Of a DNA stretch of 64,000 nt, positions 46,969 through 58,263 are shown piece by piece. A program made the translations under genes and the position numbers. The first letter of the stretch is position 1. The number at the start of each line of letters is the position of its first letter. This stretch comes from Hemerocallis citrina. Lineage: Eukaryota; Streptophyta; Magnoliopsida; Asparagales; Asphodelaceae. The stretch is taken from the NCBI GenBank assembly GCA_017893485.1, contig CM030368.1, positions 177,192,504 through 177,256,503 of the forward strand. The letters are read 5' to 3'. The notes beneath the pieces are model-generated. The model was not told where the DNA came from. It searched no databases and was given only the letters and a program-made list of their open reading frames with translations.

Positions 46969-48156
46969 ATAAACATGAACTTCATTTCTTTAATTAAATC
47001 AAAAATGGAAACTTGCATCTCTTACAAATAATTTAAAATGATTCAAAGTATCAATTTTAGTTCACAAAAGTTCATTTTAACCACAAGGGAAAATCTATAA
47101 GTTTCATACAATTACTCAACACACATAATTGTTCATGGTAATAACTTATTGTTTCTTTTTCTCATTTTCAACTATCATGATGACAATTAGTTTCTTAATC
47201 ATACAAAATTTTACTACCATTCATAGCACGTACAGATTTGTTCTATATTTATTTCATCAAATTTATCTATATTACTCATTTAAATACTAGCATGTATTTC
47301 CTATATTTAGAAAGCACAAGGTCACCCATATCACATCAATTTGATCTACATTATTAATGTCATATTCTAGTATGCTCAAGCTATGAATTAGAAAGCATAA
47401 AGATCACCCACCTCTTATGGAGAATTGAGAACAAGGAAGATGAGACACAACTCCTAGCTCCTAGCTCCAACAAAGCAACTTCTAGTCCTTCTCCTCCTAG
47501 CAAGAGCTCTCCAACAAGCCTCCAATGCACAAGAACACTCTCTTCTTTCTTTCTTTTTCCTCTCTCTAAATTGGTGTATTTTTTGTGTGAAAAGAGAAGA
47601 AAATAAGGGTATATTTATAGGACAAAGTGAAGGGTTAAAATCCAAATTTCACCCTCCTAATAAATTACTCAACTCCTCACTTTCCTAACTCCTCCAACTC
47701 TTCACCTCTCCTAACCCCCAACCCCTCTTCTTCCAAACTCCCAAAAACTGGCCACTCTCCATTTCTTCATCTAACACGTGCAGGTGTTGTGCACTAGTGC
47801 ACGTATTGTGCACTAGTGAACACACATACACAAAATAAATACAATTCCTATGATTCAAAAATGTGTATTAAAAATTGTTACATGTCATGTGTGAGTCCAT
47901 GCACAACTTAAAAATAGATTTTATTAATGGGCTTGTCTTGTGAGCTTGCTTTTTAATTAATTAATTAATTAGGCTAGTGGGCTAGAATCCATTCTTAGGT
48001 CCATGGGTTTAATAAAAGGATAAATAAAAGAATTATGCATGCTAAAATAGTAAATGAGAGTAAGAAAAAAAAAAGATGAAAAAATTAGCACGTGCATCAT
48101 ACGTGCAAAAATTGAAAAATGCATTTTAAATTAAAATAAAAATACGGGATGTTACA

Positions 48157-48250
48157 GTACTCCCTCCTTAGAATAGTTCCGTCTTCGGAACTACACTTAA
48201 GAGAGAGAAAAGACAAAGAAAGAAAAGAAAAGAAAAGAGTTTACAATTTT
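48157..48250 (-). other. Chromovirus 3' untranslated region and polypurine tract
   Basis: On minus, after the stop at 48,251, comes CGAAGACGGAACTATTCT and then AAGGAGGGAGTAC directly before the LTR start at 48,156. The LARD has the same layout (GGGGACGGAATTGTTCTAAGGGGAGG at 13,345-13,372). Confidence 0.75.
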
Positions 48251-49576
48251 TTAGTTAAAGAGTTCAGGGTGATCTTTCATCATCCTCTCCTCTAATTCCC
48301 ATGTGGCATCCTCAACAAATTGGTTCCTCCATATGACCTTGACCATAGGTAGTCTTATTTCTCAAGACCTTCTCTCGACGATCCACAATCTCTACTGGCC
48401 GCTCTGCATAGCTCAAATCCAACTGCAAACCTTCTGGCACTTCTGGCAAATGATGACTCGGATCCAGGATATAACCTCGTAGCATAGACACATGAAAGAA
48501 ATTGTGCACTTGGGCCAACTCTTCTGGTAATTCTAATCGATAAGCTGTCTTCCCAATCCTTTTCAATATCTTATAAGGTCCTATATATCTTGGGGCTAAT
48601 TTTCCTCCCCTGCCAAACCGAATCACCCCCTTGGTCGGAGACACCTTTACAAAGACAAACTCACCTTAATCAAACTCTGTGCATCAACTAATCTCTTCCT
48701 GATTAGCTCGATCTTTTCTAAGGTCTGCTGCACAATCTCCGACCCATACAGCTGTTCCCCCACTTCATACCAACATACCGGTGTTCTGCACTTCCTACCA
48801 TACAGAGCCTCATACGGCGCCATCACGATGCTTGCCTGGAAACTATTGTTGTAGGCAAATTCAACAAGAACCAAGTGCTTCTCCCAACTGCCACCAAAGT
48901 CCAACACACAACATCTCAGCATATCTTCCAGTACCCTGTTGACACTCTCAGTCTGCCCATCAGTTTGAGGATGAAAGGCCGTACTGAAATCAGTCTTCGT
49001 CTCCAAAGTTGCTTGAAGGCTTCTCCAAAAATGCCTGGTGAAACCCGCATCTCGGTCGGATACTATCGATAGCGGAACTCCATGAAGCTTCACAATCTCG
49101 CAAACGTACAACTCGGCCAGCTTCTCCATCAACCAAGTAAGCTTCATCGCCAAAAAGTGAGCCGATTTGGTGATTCAGTCCACTATCACCCAAACAACAT
49201 CATTGCCCTTGGAACTCTTGGGCAAAACTGTGATAAAGTCCATGCTGATACAATGGACTTGCTCTCCATACCACAACACACAGCCGCTCTCCATACCACA
49301 ACACTTCATCTTTCACTTGAAACTCTGCCAACCTGCCAACACCGACTTGCTCTATCATCTCCTGAATCTCTGGATCGGTCTTCTGACTGTCGATGATTTT
49401 GTCTCTCAAAGTAGGTTGAATCCTTAACTGAGCTAAGGAAGCTTCCAAACCTTGCAAAACCACCTCAATCTTTGCTCGATCAAGCTCCTGTGCCAACCAC
49501 TCCCGAGTTGTGATCAATCGGGACAAACTGCACTTCCTGTTGAGTGCATCAGCCACAACATTGGCCTTGCCCGGGA
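48251..49576 (-). pseudogene. Chromovirus (Tekay-like) integrase and chromodomain remnant
   Basis: On minus it begins abruptly within KANVVADALNRK (near 49,570), then the pre-integrase linker to about 49,270. There the HHCC zinc region is deleted; a 25-bp duplication of GTGTTGTGGTATGGAGAGC marks the junction. The core follows (IVSDRDAGFTRHFWRSL, AFHPQTDGQTESVNRVLED), then LAPRYIGPYKILKRIGKTAYRL, and a chromodomain ending in WELEERMMKDHPELFN before TAA at 48,251. The chromodomain and LTR style indicate a Tekay-type chromovirus. Protease, RT and RNase H are absent; the 5' side is cut where the TRIM-like LTR begins. Confidence 0.88.
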
Positions 49577-49991
49577 GTCACCAATTCGGTAAACCACCTT
49601 TTGAAAGGCAGCTTGTGGTGGGCATTTTTATTACATAGTATCTAATTTGTAATCTAAATTGTATAAAATTGTCCGAGCCCGGGGCAGGGGCGTTACAAAT
49701 GGTAACAGAGCCGACTTTCGACACCGATTGTGGGTAAGAGTGGGTGAGATGTATGCCTGAGATGGAGCTAGCAGATGTACGGGTAAGTATGCCTGAGAGA
49801 GAGCGAGGTTGGGACAGGTCGCCCAGGCAGGGGACTGTACAACTAGCAGAATCAGGATACTGTGCAGCTAGCAGAATCAGGGTACTCCACTCCACATTGG
49901 CTAGAAAGGAGATCCTGCGCTAGGTTGTGCATGCCCCGTGCTCAGCGAGGGCGCTGATTTCTGAGGGGGGGTGTGTAACACCCCGTAATTT

Positions 49992-50063
<72 letters not shown>

Positions 50064-50464
50064 AGTTGGTAAAGTGGCTGTTTGGTAAGAAATATATGCC
50101 GAATGGCATATTTGGTAAATATGTTGAAATTGGTTTGTGAGTGGGGGGTCCCACGGTTTGTAAAAACACAACATTGTGCTGTGTTTGAAATGCTGATGAT
50201 GTCAGCTCTTGGAGCTTGGGGCCCACCCATTGACAGGAGAAAGAAGAGGGATGTATTTGGGATTGAGATCTTTTCAAACTCTATCCCACATCGGATATAC
50301 AGTAAGATTAAATAATAATAAATAACTTTGCCTATGATCAAGAGTCACCAATTATGTTAACCACATTTTGAGAGGCAGCCTGTGGTGGGCAGTTGTACTA
50401 CATAGTATCTAATTTGTCTTCTAAATTATATAAAATTGTCCGAGCCCGGGGCAGGGGTGTTACA
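49577..50464 (+). mobile_element. TRIM-like mini LTR element, 5' LTR truncated
   Basis: A partial LTR (49,577-49,697, ending GGGCAGGGGCGTTACA) is followed by TGGTAACAGAGCC (primer-site-like), a 278-bp interior without coding capacity, a purine tract (CTGAGGGGGGGTG) and a complete LTR (49,976-50,464, 489 bp, TGTAACACCCCG...GGGGTGTTACA). The last 120 bp of both LTRs align. The total interior fits terminal-repeat retrotransposons in miniature. It adjoins the cut chromovirus pol without a spacer. Confidence 0.75.
49994..50060. repeat. (AT)n microsatellite in the TRIM-like LTR
   Basis: About 33 AT units starting 18 bases into the LTR; ORFs across it are artefacts. Confidence 0.97.
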
Positions 50465-51064
50465 GTCTGGTAGTAGGATCATCTGCCCAGTTTGAATCAG
50501 AATATGAACTAAGCTCCATTCTAGATGTAGATGCCATGAATAATGAGCGAGTGATAGTTCCCCGAAGATATTCAAGGAGCCAAAGAATAACACTATAGTG
50601 AACTGATCGAGGAGCCTGTTTCAAACCATAAATAGCTCGGCATAGACGACAAATATAATGAAAAGGCGTGGTGATGCCCATAGGAGACTGCATGTAAATA
50701 ACCTCAGATAAGGTACTATGAAGAAATGCATTTTTCACGTCCATTTGGTATAACAGCCAATAACGGATGGTGGCAACGGTAAAAAGAGTGCAAACTGCGG
50801 TCATCTGGGCAACTGAAGCAAAAGTCTTATCATAATCAATGCTATACTCTTGAGTAAAACATCTGGCAACTAGACGAGCATTGTGTCTCTTAATGGAGCC
50901 ACTAGGTCGATATTTGACCTTGAAGATCTACTTGCAGCTAATAAGCTCAACTCCTTCTTGTAGTGAAATAAAATCACAAGTGTCAGTCTGATCAAATGCA
51001 CGGAACTCCTCTATGACAGCTTCCCGCCACTCTGGATGTTGAATAACTTCCTGATAAGATCTGG
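50465..51064 (-). pseudogene. Copia reverse transcriptase, catalytic region deleted
   Basis: On minus: ARLVARCFTQEYSIDYDKTF, MDVKNAFLHSTLSEVIYM, CRAIYGLKQAPRS, then directly LLEYLRGTITRSLF and SSYSDSNWADDPTTR. The stretch between GLKQAPR and the tether, which should hold YVDD, is missing. The piece begins at the hAT site (51,064) and ends at the composite insertion (50,464), after which the gene resumes at 31,577. Clearly Ty1/copia, clearly inactive. Confidence 0.88.
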
Positions 51065-51071
51065 GCTTACG

Positions 51072-54000
51072 TAGGGGTGGCATCAGGTCCGTACAGGCCC
51101 GGACGGCTATTTGGTGGGCTCAACTAGGGACCAGCCCCCAAAACCAAGGGGCCGGTTGGGTCCTCCATTTCGCTAGAAAAGCTCGGCTTGGCCCGTCTCG
51201 ATTTCGGACCGGGATCGGTTGAACCGGCCTGCCTGGGCCCGGACCGACCGTTGGATTCAGATCTGATTTTTTTTGGGTTCAGAATTTAAAAAAAATTTGG
51301 AAAATTACCAAATTAACCCGCAACGGATCTATACTAGCTAGTTTTGGGGGGTACTTTAGGAAATCAAAAAAAAATTGTATATTCTATATATACAACATCA
51401 TTTCTTTCATTTCTCTTCACTAATTCACTCAAATCTCTCTACTATCTCTCAAATCTGTTCACTATCTCTCAACAAATCAAGTTTCTACAACATTTTGCAA
51501 GGATCAATAATCAATAACAATCAAGTGATCAACAACAACAATCAACACTACTACAAGCTCTCAAGTCTCAACTCTCTCAACTTTCATTCTCCAAACTTCA
51601 AACACTCATACGGTATTTTAGTATATGTTTAATTTGTAGATTTAACATAGTTGATTATTTTCATCTATATCTCTTAATTAGTTTGAGTTTTCTTGAACTT
51701 CTTCCTCTCAATTTTTTAGATTTTATTTATAAATTGGGTAAAGTGGTAAACATACATACACTACTCACTAGTTCTTGTTATTATTGTTTTTTTTAGTTGA
51801 GATAGATTGTTGTTTTTTTTAAATTTTGTTGTTTCTCTTTATTTAATTTTGTTGTTTTAAATTATTAGTTGTCATACATTTAATTGTTTTTTTTAATTTA
51901 AATTTTAAAACATACACTTGCTTCTCTCTAACTATACATACACTAATTTTTAATATTTAAATGGCTTCTAATCGATTACACGGTGGTAGACATAGTAGTC
52001 AAGAGTCCGCTATTCGTCACATTACTTCCATTCCAATTCCATATATAAATAGTGAAGAAACATTCATGAATTATGATAGTTTTCCCGATTTGAATGAAAC
52101 ACACTCTAATCCTATAGAAATAGAAGATCATGTAGAACCACATCCATCGGAACAAGGTCCTTCTCTTACCCGTAAAACAAGAGGGACTACTTCCGAAGTA
52201 CACAATTATTTCAATTTTGTCCATTCACAAAATGATAAGAGTGTAGGACTAAAAATATGTAAGAAGTGTCAAACACCATATAAGTTTAAAATAGGATCGG
52301 GCATGGGTACACTTCAACGTCACTTAAACAAATGTCAACCCGAACTTTTCTAAAGACAATCTCACGCAATAAAAAATACATTCTAGAACCGGTCAAGTAG
52401 ATAGTCATAGCTACGATCACAATATCGTTCGTAGGGAAATGGCTAAGTTAGTAATTAGGGATGAATTACCATATTCATTTGGTGAAAGTAGGCATGTAGA
52501 GACTTTTGCACAAACCTCCTTAAACTCCCATTATAAAAAGATTGCTAGGAATGTAGTTAAGGGTGATTGTAAATTAGTTTACAATGAGACTAAAGATTTT
52601 TTGATAGTAACACTAACATCACTAAACCCTTGAGTTTCTTTGACATCGGATGGGTGGGTAGGAGTAAAATATGGAAATGATAAACTTGATGCAATGAGAG
52701 ATTGTGATCATTATATTACATTGAGTGGTCCAATATATCAAGATTCATGATTGGTGTAAACTTAAGGGAATTTTGTATAAACGTTTTCCTAAAGATGTTA
52801 GACATCGTTGGAATTCTACATTTGATTTATTAGGTGTTGTTCTTCATTATCGTTTTAATCTTAGAGATTTTTGTGTTGCAATGGGTATGCAAAATTGTAT
52901 GTTAGATGATGATTTTTGGTTTTTTGCTGATAGTTTGTATAAATTTTTAGAACCTTTTAACGATGCTACTTTGCAATTTTCAAAAACATATACATCTACA
53001 TCTAGTGGTATTTTACTTGCAACTGTCACTATGATGACAACAATTAAAGATTTGCAAAATGACCTTTTTATTGGGGATATGGTTAATGTGGCATATATTA
53101 AAATTTTAAAATATTTTCATCCACGTCCTTTGTTATATTGTGTAGCTAGTGTAATGAATCCCATGATTAAATTAGATGACACAAAAAATTTAATTGAAAT
53201 TTTTTACACTTATGCCCCACACGATGCAATACAAGATTTTGATCATGTTGTTTTTACTTGTCAATTTGAGCATATTTTGACTAGGTTATATGATACTTAT
53301 GATAGACTTTATTCATCTAACATTACACGAACACAAACAAAAAATGTTGATTCGTCTTCTTCTTCCTCCATATTATCAAAAGAAAAGAGTCATGCAACTA
53401 GTAGTGTTTTAAATCTTATTAAATCAAAAAAACCAGGAACCAATTCACCAAATGAGTTGAATTGGTATAATGCACACAGTTCAATTGAAGATGTAGTAGA
53501 TGTGTTACAGTTTTGAAAGAGCAATGAAGTTAATTTTAATATTCTTTCTCGTATGGCTAGATGCTAGTATACACCGAAGATTGGATGAAAGCAGACGAGA
53601 GGACCCAAGATTTACATGAAGCACAAGCTGGCTCAACAAGTAGCGTTGAATGAACAATTAGATTTAGTCGATTTACATTCAAATGATGTACAATATATTG
53701 TAAATAATTGGGAAATTTTGGGGGATGAGATTCTATATTTAGGTTAAGTAGAAGTGCACGACAATAGTCCAATGCCTTCTCTTCAATCTAAATAGAGGCC
53801 ATCTCGATCTCTAAATTCAAATAATTCACTTGTTTTGTAATTTGATCTAATTTATTTGAAATTTTATTCATGAACTTCATTATATTTAACAATTTGTAAT
53901 TTACCAAATCAATTAAATTTGGTTTTAATTTCTTTTATTTATTAGTTCTTTGCAATTGTTATGAAATTACAATTTAATACTTGATCTTTCATCTTTGTTT

Positions 54001-54214
54001 TTTTAAAAAATAAATTACACTAAAAAATCGGCCCAGCCCGGCCCCCACCCTTGGGGCCGGGGGCCAGGTTCGGGCCTGACTTTTCCCCACCTAGCACGGC
54101 CCAGCCCGGCCTGCGAAATGCTTAAGACCGGCCCGGGTTGGCCCGGGATCGGGCAAAGCCCGGAAGGTCCAGGCCCGGCCCGGCCCGGCCCGAGTTGCCC
54201 GAATGCCACCCCTA
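51072..54214 (+). mobile_element. hAT element (3.1 kb) with transposase relic
   Basis: Inverted termini TAGGGGTGGCAT and ATGCCACCCCTA are flanked by GGCTTACG (51,064-51,071) and GGCTCACG (54,215-54,222), an 8-bp duplication with one mismatch. Subterminal zones are rich in CCCGG/GGCCC motifs (51,090-51,245 and 54,030-54,195). It carries a broken transposase (51,961-53,516) and interrupts the copia RT. An (AT)-rich leader with a TATATATA-like segment lies near 51,380. Confidence 0.88.
51961..53745 (+). pseudogene. hAT transposase with BED zinc finger, core deleted
   Basis: The ATG at 51,961 opens 130 codons ending in a BED-type finger (CKKC...QRHLNKC, residues about 100-128), then a stop at 52,351. 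A second piece (52,439-52,633) has RDELPYSFGES and is followed by a SLTSDGWVG block. The middle of the RNase-H-like core is then missing: the sequence jumps to LKGILYKRFPKDVRHRWNST (52,760), typical of the region after the insertion domain. That frame runs to TGA at 53,514. Fragments of the C-terminal dimerisation region follow to about 53,745 in other frames. It is inactive. Confidence 0.85.
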
Positions 54215-54222
54215 GGCTCACG

Positions 54223-55430
54223 AGTGGAGTGTATGGTGGTGAGGTATTCATGGAACTGGGGTGGGTAAGATGCTAGTGTGGCAAAGCCAAATTGGTTAGG
54301 AGGACCAGTGGCATCTGGTGTAAAACGTCCGGTGGGATAACCGTAGTGGACGGTAGAGTGGTGAACCGCTAGTGGATGTACATGCTATGGAGGTGGTGAT
54401 GTAGGAGGTGATGAAGGTGGAGTAGATTCCTGCAAAGGTGGTAATGCAGGTGGTGTGGGTGCCTGTGGAGGTGGTGATGCAGGTGGTGTGGAAAGAATCT
54501 TAGTAGGAGTGACACGAATCATAGTATCTGTGTGAGGTAGGACTGGAGCTAGAGGGGTAGGATCGAAGGGAACTGGTGAAGATGTTTCCAGTGAGGTAGT
54601 CGAAGAAACTGGGAAATCGAGAAAGCAAACATCCTGAGGGGAGGACAAGTAGCAGGCGAAGTTTTCAACAAAGGAGACATGATGGGAGATACAGATGTGA
54701 CGCACCAAGGGATCATAACAACAATATCTGTTGTGCTCAGAACTGATACATAGGAGAACAAACTTAGTGGCCCGGAAGTCAGCTTAGTGAGCTTAGTTGG
54801 AGGGAGAATGACGTAACAGGTACAGTTAAAGGTACAAAGCATTCTGTAGTCCGATGGAGATTGGTGAAGAGCCTCATGCAGCATCTTACTAGAAAGGGTA
54901 GATGAGGGAGTTATGTTAATGAGGCTGACAGAAGTCATAACAGCTTCAGCCAGAAGGTACGGGAACAGAGGAAGAGAGTAGAAGAGCTAAGTCATCTCAT
55001 GAATGTAACGATGCTTGCATTCAGCTACACTATTATGTTCTTGTGAGTGGGGGCATGACTGCTGAAAAGGGTGTTGTGCGACTGAATGATCGATCATATA
55101 GTAGTGGAAGTATACTCATGAGCACCATCTGAGTGGAAAACCTTGATGCGCACATCGAACTGAGTATGAATCATGGCCGTAAAAGTTTTGTAAATAGCAG
55201 GAATCTCAGATCATTGGCGCATAAGGTACACCCATGTGTAGCGAGTGAAGATATCTATGAAGCTAACATAATAGAGATAGACTTTACTAGAAGGTACAGA
55301 AGAGGGTCCCTATATGTCAAAATGTACAAGTTGAAAAGCATGAGTGGACTGAGAAGCGCATTTATTATTAAAAGGAATGGCTGTGTTTTGCCAACTTACA
55401 ACCCTGACAAACGGACAAATGTGTAAAAGA
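54223..55430 (-). pseudogene. Copia integrase and RT-proximal linker
   Basis: On minus, from about 55,430: a HAFQLVHFDI-like start, SFIDIFTRYTWVYLM, IKVFHSDGAHEY (catalytic Asp), NSVAECKHRYIHEM, then LLAEAVMTSVSLINITPSS, DYRMLCTFNCTCYVILPPT and the linker with CYDPLVRHICISHHVSF. A Pro-rich stretch (54,385-54,500) leads towards RT at 51,064 across the hAT insertion. Several stops and frameshifts; otherwise the order is that of Ty1/copia. Confidence 0.85.
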
Positions 55431-56400
55431 AAGACGACCAAGAGCACCACTAAGGGTTAAACTCTTTAGGTGAGACTCACTAACATGACCTAAACGGCTG
55501 TGCCATAGATTGGCATTAGAAGACACAACACCAGTGAAACTAGAATGAGAACCATGTGCATGAAGAAAATCTAGATGATATAGATGACCGCGTCGGCTAA
55601 CACGCCCAATCGCCTGTCCAGTCTGTGGATTCTGTATAGAACATTCGAAAGGATCGAAGGTAATGGTAAGTCCACTCTCGCATGGAGCACTAATGGAATA
55701 AGGTTCATGGATAAATGAGGAGTAAAGAATAAAAGGTAATGTAAGAGTGAAAGATCTTAGATCATATGTGTAATGAGAAGTAGTGAGCCATCGGCTATGT
55801 ATAGTGATGGAAAGTAAGAGAGAAGTGCAATGTTGGTGGTGAGCAATGTATAATCACTAGTAAGATGGTGCGATGCACCAGATTATAGAAGTCAGGAAGA
55901 ATTGATACCCGGAGTAATAGAGCAAACAGGGGCAGAAGAGCTGACATTGGTAGACTGACCCGAAATATGAAGTTCCAGCTGATTGAGGCGATGTTGAAGA
56001 TTGACATAATCAGCAGGAGATGACAAAGCTAGAGTAATAGCCATGACATGAGGTGTTTAGGAAGGTTTATGGAGAGGAGATAAACCATGTTGCTTCCTCC
56101 ATTGCTAGGAATGAACTGGAAGCTTTGGATGCAGGACAAAGCAATCACTATCAGAATGACCAATCTTCTGACAATGGTTACAAAATCGAAGACTATAGCC
56201 GTGCTCTAAGTGGCTAATCTGTTTGCAAATAGTGCAAAGGTCACCGCGACAATCATTGAGAGGGGTGCTGTGACTGTCAGGAGGAGAAGGAATGAGACTG
56301 TTGTGGAGCCCGCAGGAAGAGGTGGCACTAGAAGTAAGCGGGAAGTATGTGGAAATGGGAAGGTACTGACGAAACTGAGGCTTGCCATTGGATCGTTTCG
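55431..56400 (-). pseudogene. Copia gag zinc knuckle, protease and GAG-pre-integrase
   Basis: On minus, from 56,395: a knuckle FCNHCQKIGHSDSDC (near 56,160-56,200), an SGASHHLT protease-type motif (near 55,875) with YIADGS, then RVSRRGHLYHLDF and NLWHSRLGHVSESHLKSL with CKLAKH (GAG-pre-integrase). Most of gag, the primer site and the 5' LTR are missing to the right, so the copy is 5'-truncated. Frame changes throughout. Confidence 0.8.
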
Positions 56401-57236
56401 ATCATGATCCAACAGCCAGGATCGATCCCGCCTATCTTCCCCTCTATCTCACTTAACTTTGGATGGGTAAAATTGTAATTTCTCCCCCAAATAACTCTGC
56501 ACTTAGCCATTCGCTCACACTCTCTCTCTCTCGCTTGCCGCGGATGAACTTGTAATTTTTTTACCTAATTTTAACCTAGGACACTGTTGGAAACAACGAC
56601 CTAGTTATTTCGAAATCCATCTTCCAACCTTGGTCGTTGCTTCACACAACAGCCTATGTATAACCTAGGCCGTTGTGTGGAACAGCGGCTTAGGTTATAC
56701 AAGTGTTTTAAAACACTTGTACAAATCTCATTCTCCCCTTACATTTTATCTCTTACACTCAGTATACTCTCTCTCTCGTTCTCTCTTTCTCTTTCTTTCT
56801 CGCGCTCCCAAACCCATAGTCAAAACCCTAGCTCCTCCTCCTGCACTTGACTCTTTCACTAACTCTCTCCCTCTTCTCGAACTCTTGTCATCTTCCTTTG
56901 AATCCCCCGAACCCAAAAAACCCTAACCCTGACGAGCTCTCCCAAACCCTAGTTCTCCTCCTCCTTCTACAACAACGCAACCACCTCCTCTCTCTCATTC
57001 TCAAAGATCCACATTGTGCAAGATATCACTCTTTTCTAGCTTAGTAGATGTAGTTATGTAGGTTGATTGAATTTTTGTTAAATTTTTTAGTCTATAATTT
57101 TTGTGTGATGCGCAGTTAGTTGTTTGATATGTATTGTATATAGTTTTTCGATAATTTTAGATGGTTGAATTGTAGAAGTAGTTGTTTTTCCTAATTATAG
57201 TTGTAGTTGTAGATTTTATTGTTCTTTTTTTTTTTT
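56401..57236. other. UTR-like DNA without a clear gene
   Basis: Contains a palindromic TACAAGTGTTTTAAAACACTTGTA (56,698-56,721), long CT-rich tracts (56,770-56,805) and AAACCCTA telo-box-like motifs (near 56,822 and 56,922). This resembles a plant 5' leader or a transposon end. The overlapping short ORFs are Ser/Leu-rich from the CT repeat and not convincing. Confidence 0.4.
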
Positions 57237-57244
57237 TGTGAAAG

Positions 57245-57513
57245 CGCAGAAACGAGATCTAATAATTCTAAAATTTTGCGAGTAGGTCGGACTCACCACG
57301 CACAAGCTAACACAACTTGTAGAAGTGAGTTTTGATTCTGGGTTTGCGAGATACGGCCGTGTATCACTGTCGACTCTTTTTCGTGAGTGAAAGCGATACA
57401 TTGTTATATTGCAAACTGTGAGTCGAAACTGACTTCTATATGTTGCATTGGCTCATCTGTTGCTAGTCCGACTAACTCGCAAAGTTGCATATTTTTTTGA
57501 TGCCATTTGTGCA
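57245..57513. repeat. Foldback (inverted-repeat) element, copy 1
   Basis: The left arm (57,245-57,365) and the reverse complement of the right arm (57,388-57,513) align over about 120 bp, for example TTTGCGAGTAGGTCGGACT with TTTGCGAGTTAGTCGGACT. The loop is short. No coding capacity. Confidence 0.82.
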
Positions 57514-57576
57514 GATTTGTTCCGTATATCAAACAATAACAACAGTTATACTTTGATATTTTTTTAATGACTTTTT

Positions 57577-57862
57577 ACTAGAAAACAGCACAAACGACAT
57601 CAAAAATACAAAATTCTGTGAGTAGGCCGAACCCACCACATACAAGCCAACGCACCTTGTAGAAGTGAGTTTTGATTCATAGTTTGCAAGATACGATCGT
57701 GTATCGCTTTGTTTGCTTTTAATTTGAAATAAAGTGATACATTGCCGTATCTCGCAAACCGTGAGTCCAAACTCACTTTCAGAAGTTGTGTTGGCTTGTG
57801 TGTGTTGAGTCCAATCTACCCGCAAAGTTTGGAAATTTTTGGATTCCGTTTGTGTGGTTTTC
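57577..57862. repeat. Foldback (inverted-repeat) element, copy 2
   Basis: Same family as copy 1 in tandem. The arms align (CTTGTAGAAGTGAGTTTTGA with CTTCTGAAAGTGAGTTTGGA) around a loop near 57,708-57,730, and the outer ends are GCACAAACGACATC and CACACAAACGGAATC. MITE-like; no target duplication identified. Confidence 0.82.
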
Positions 57863-58255
57863 CACGTATCTTGTTCCGTATATAAATATATGCAAATAGT
57901 GTGATTGTCTCTATATGATTAGTGTATTGATAATTGTTATATTATTGTAACTCCTATTTCCAATATATGTATTTTTCTGCTGTATTTTCATTCCTGGTAT
58001 TCTTGTATTCAATTTGAGATCCGTATTTTTGTTCCAGTTCGAATAAAATCATTCTTTTGTTCCAACTCAATTTTGGTGCCAATATTTAATTCAATTGTAT
58101 TGTTCGTTCCGCTCTTTTGTGTCGTTCTTCATGTAGAAATGGACTATTTATTCTATCTATCTCTTTTTTCCCCATTTTTAATGGATTTTGACTAAGTCTC
58201 TTGTTGGATCCCCCTCAAACCCGCTACCAAAATACCCATTAAACCGAAACCCTCC
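57863..58255. other. AT-rich DNA, nothing recognised
   Basis: No ORF, repeat or motif that I can support. Confidence 0.4.
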
Positions 58256-58263
58256 TATATAAA
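58256..58263 (+). promoter_or_regulatory. TATA box near telo-box motifs
   Basis: TATATAAA followed by AAACCCTAAACC and AACCCTAACCCTAA (to 58,292). It probably belongs to the LTR that ends at 61,294 or to the FAR1-like gene's promoter. The P/S-rich ORFs at 58,300-58,860 look like leader sequence. Confidence 0.45.

Larger units (their letters stand above)
31582..48156 (-). repeat. Chromovirus (Tekay-like) 3' LTR, interrupted by Tat-2
   Basis: The left end TGTAACACCCCGAATTCC and right end GGGATGTTACA bound about 3.44 kb once Tat-2 is removed. On minus the end matches the LARD LTR end (GAATTCGGGGTGTTACA), and the tract with CGTCGGTTATAAGCAACTGACGTGC is shared, so the two belong to one family. 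TATAAATA on minus is at 47,612-47,619. A polypurine tract (AAGGAGGGAGTAC on minus) adjoins at 48,157. It contains a 206-bp duplication (33,460-33,880). Confidence 0.8.
26085..56400 (-). mobile_element. Ty1/copia element, 5'-truncated, broken by four later insertions
   Basis: Pieces on minus, in transcription order: gag zinc knuckle and protease (56,395-55,760), GAG-pre-integrase and integrase (55,760-54,385), RT (51,064-50,465), RNase H (31,577-31,194), then the 3' LTR (31,141-26,085, itself split). Reading resumes across each insertion, which shows it is one element. The 5' LTR, primer site and most of gag are missing at the right end. Insertions: solo LTR, composite chromovirus/TRIM-like unit, Tat-2 within that, and a hAT element. 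Confidence 0.85.

Noticed and set aside
56656..57044. Ser/Leu-rich ORFs in the CT-rich tract
   Set aside because: Low-complexity translation of a CT repeat, overlapping in several frames, without homologous motifs.
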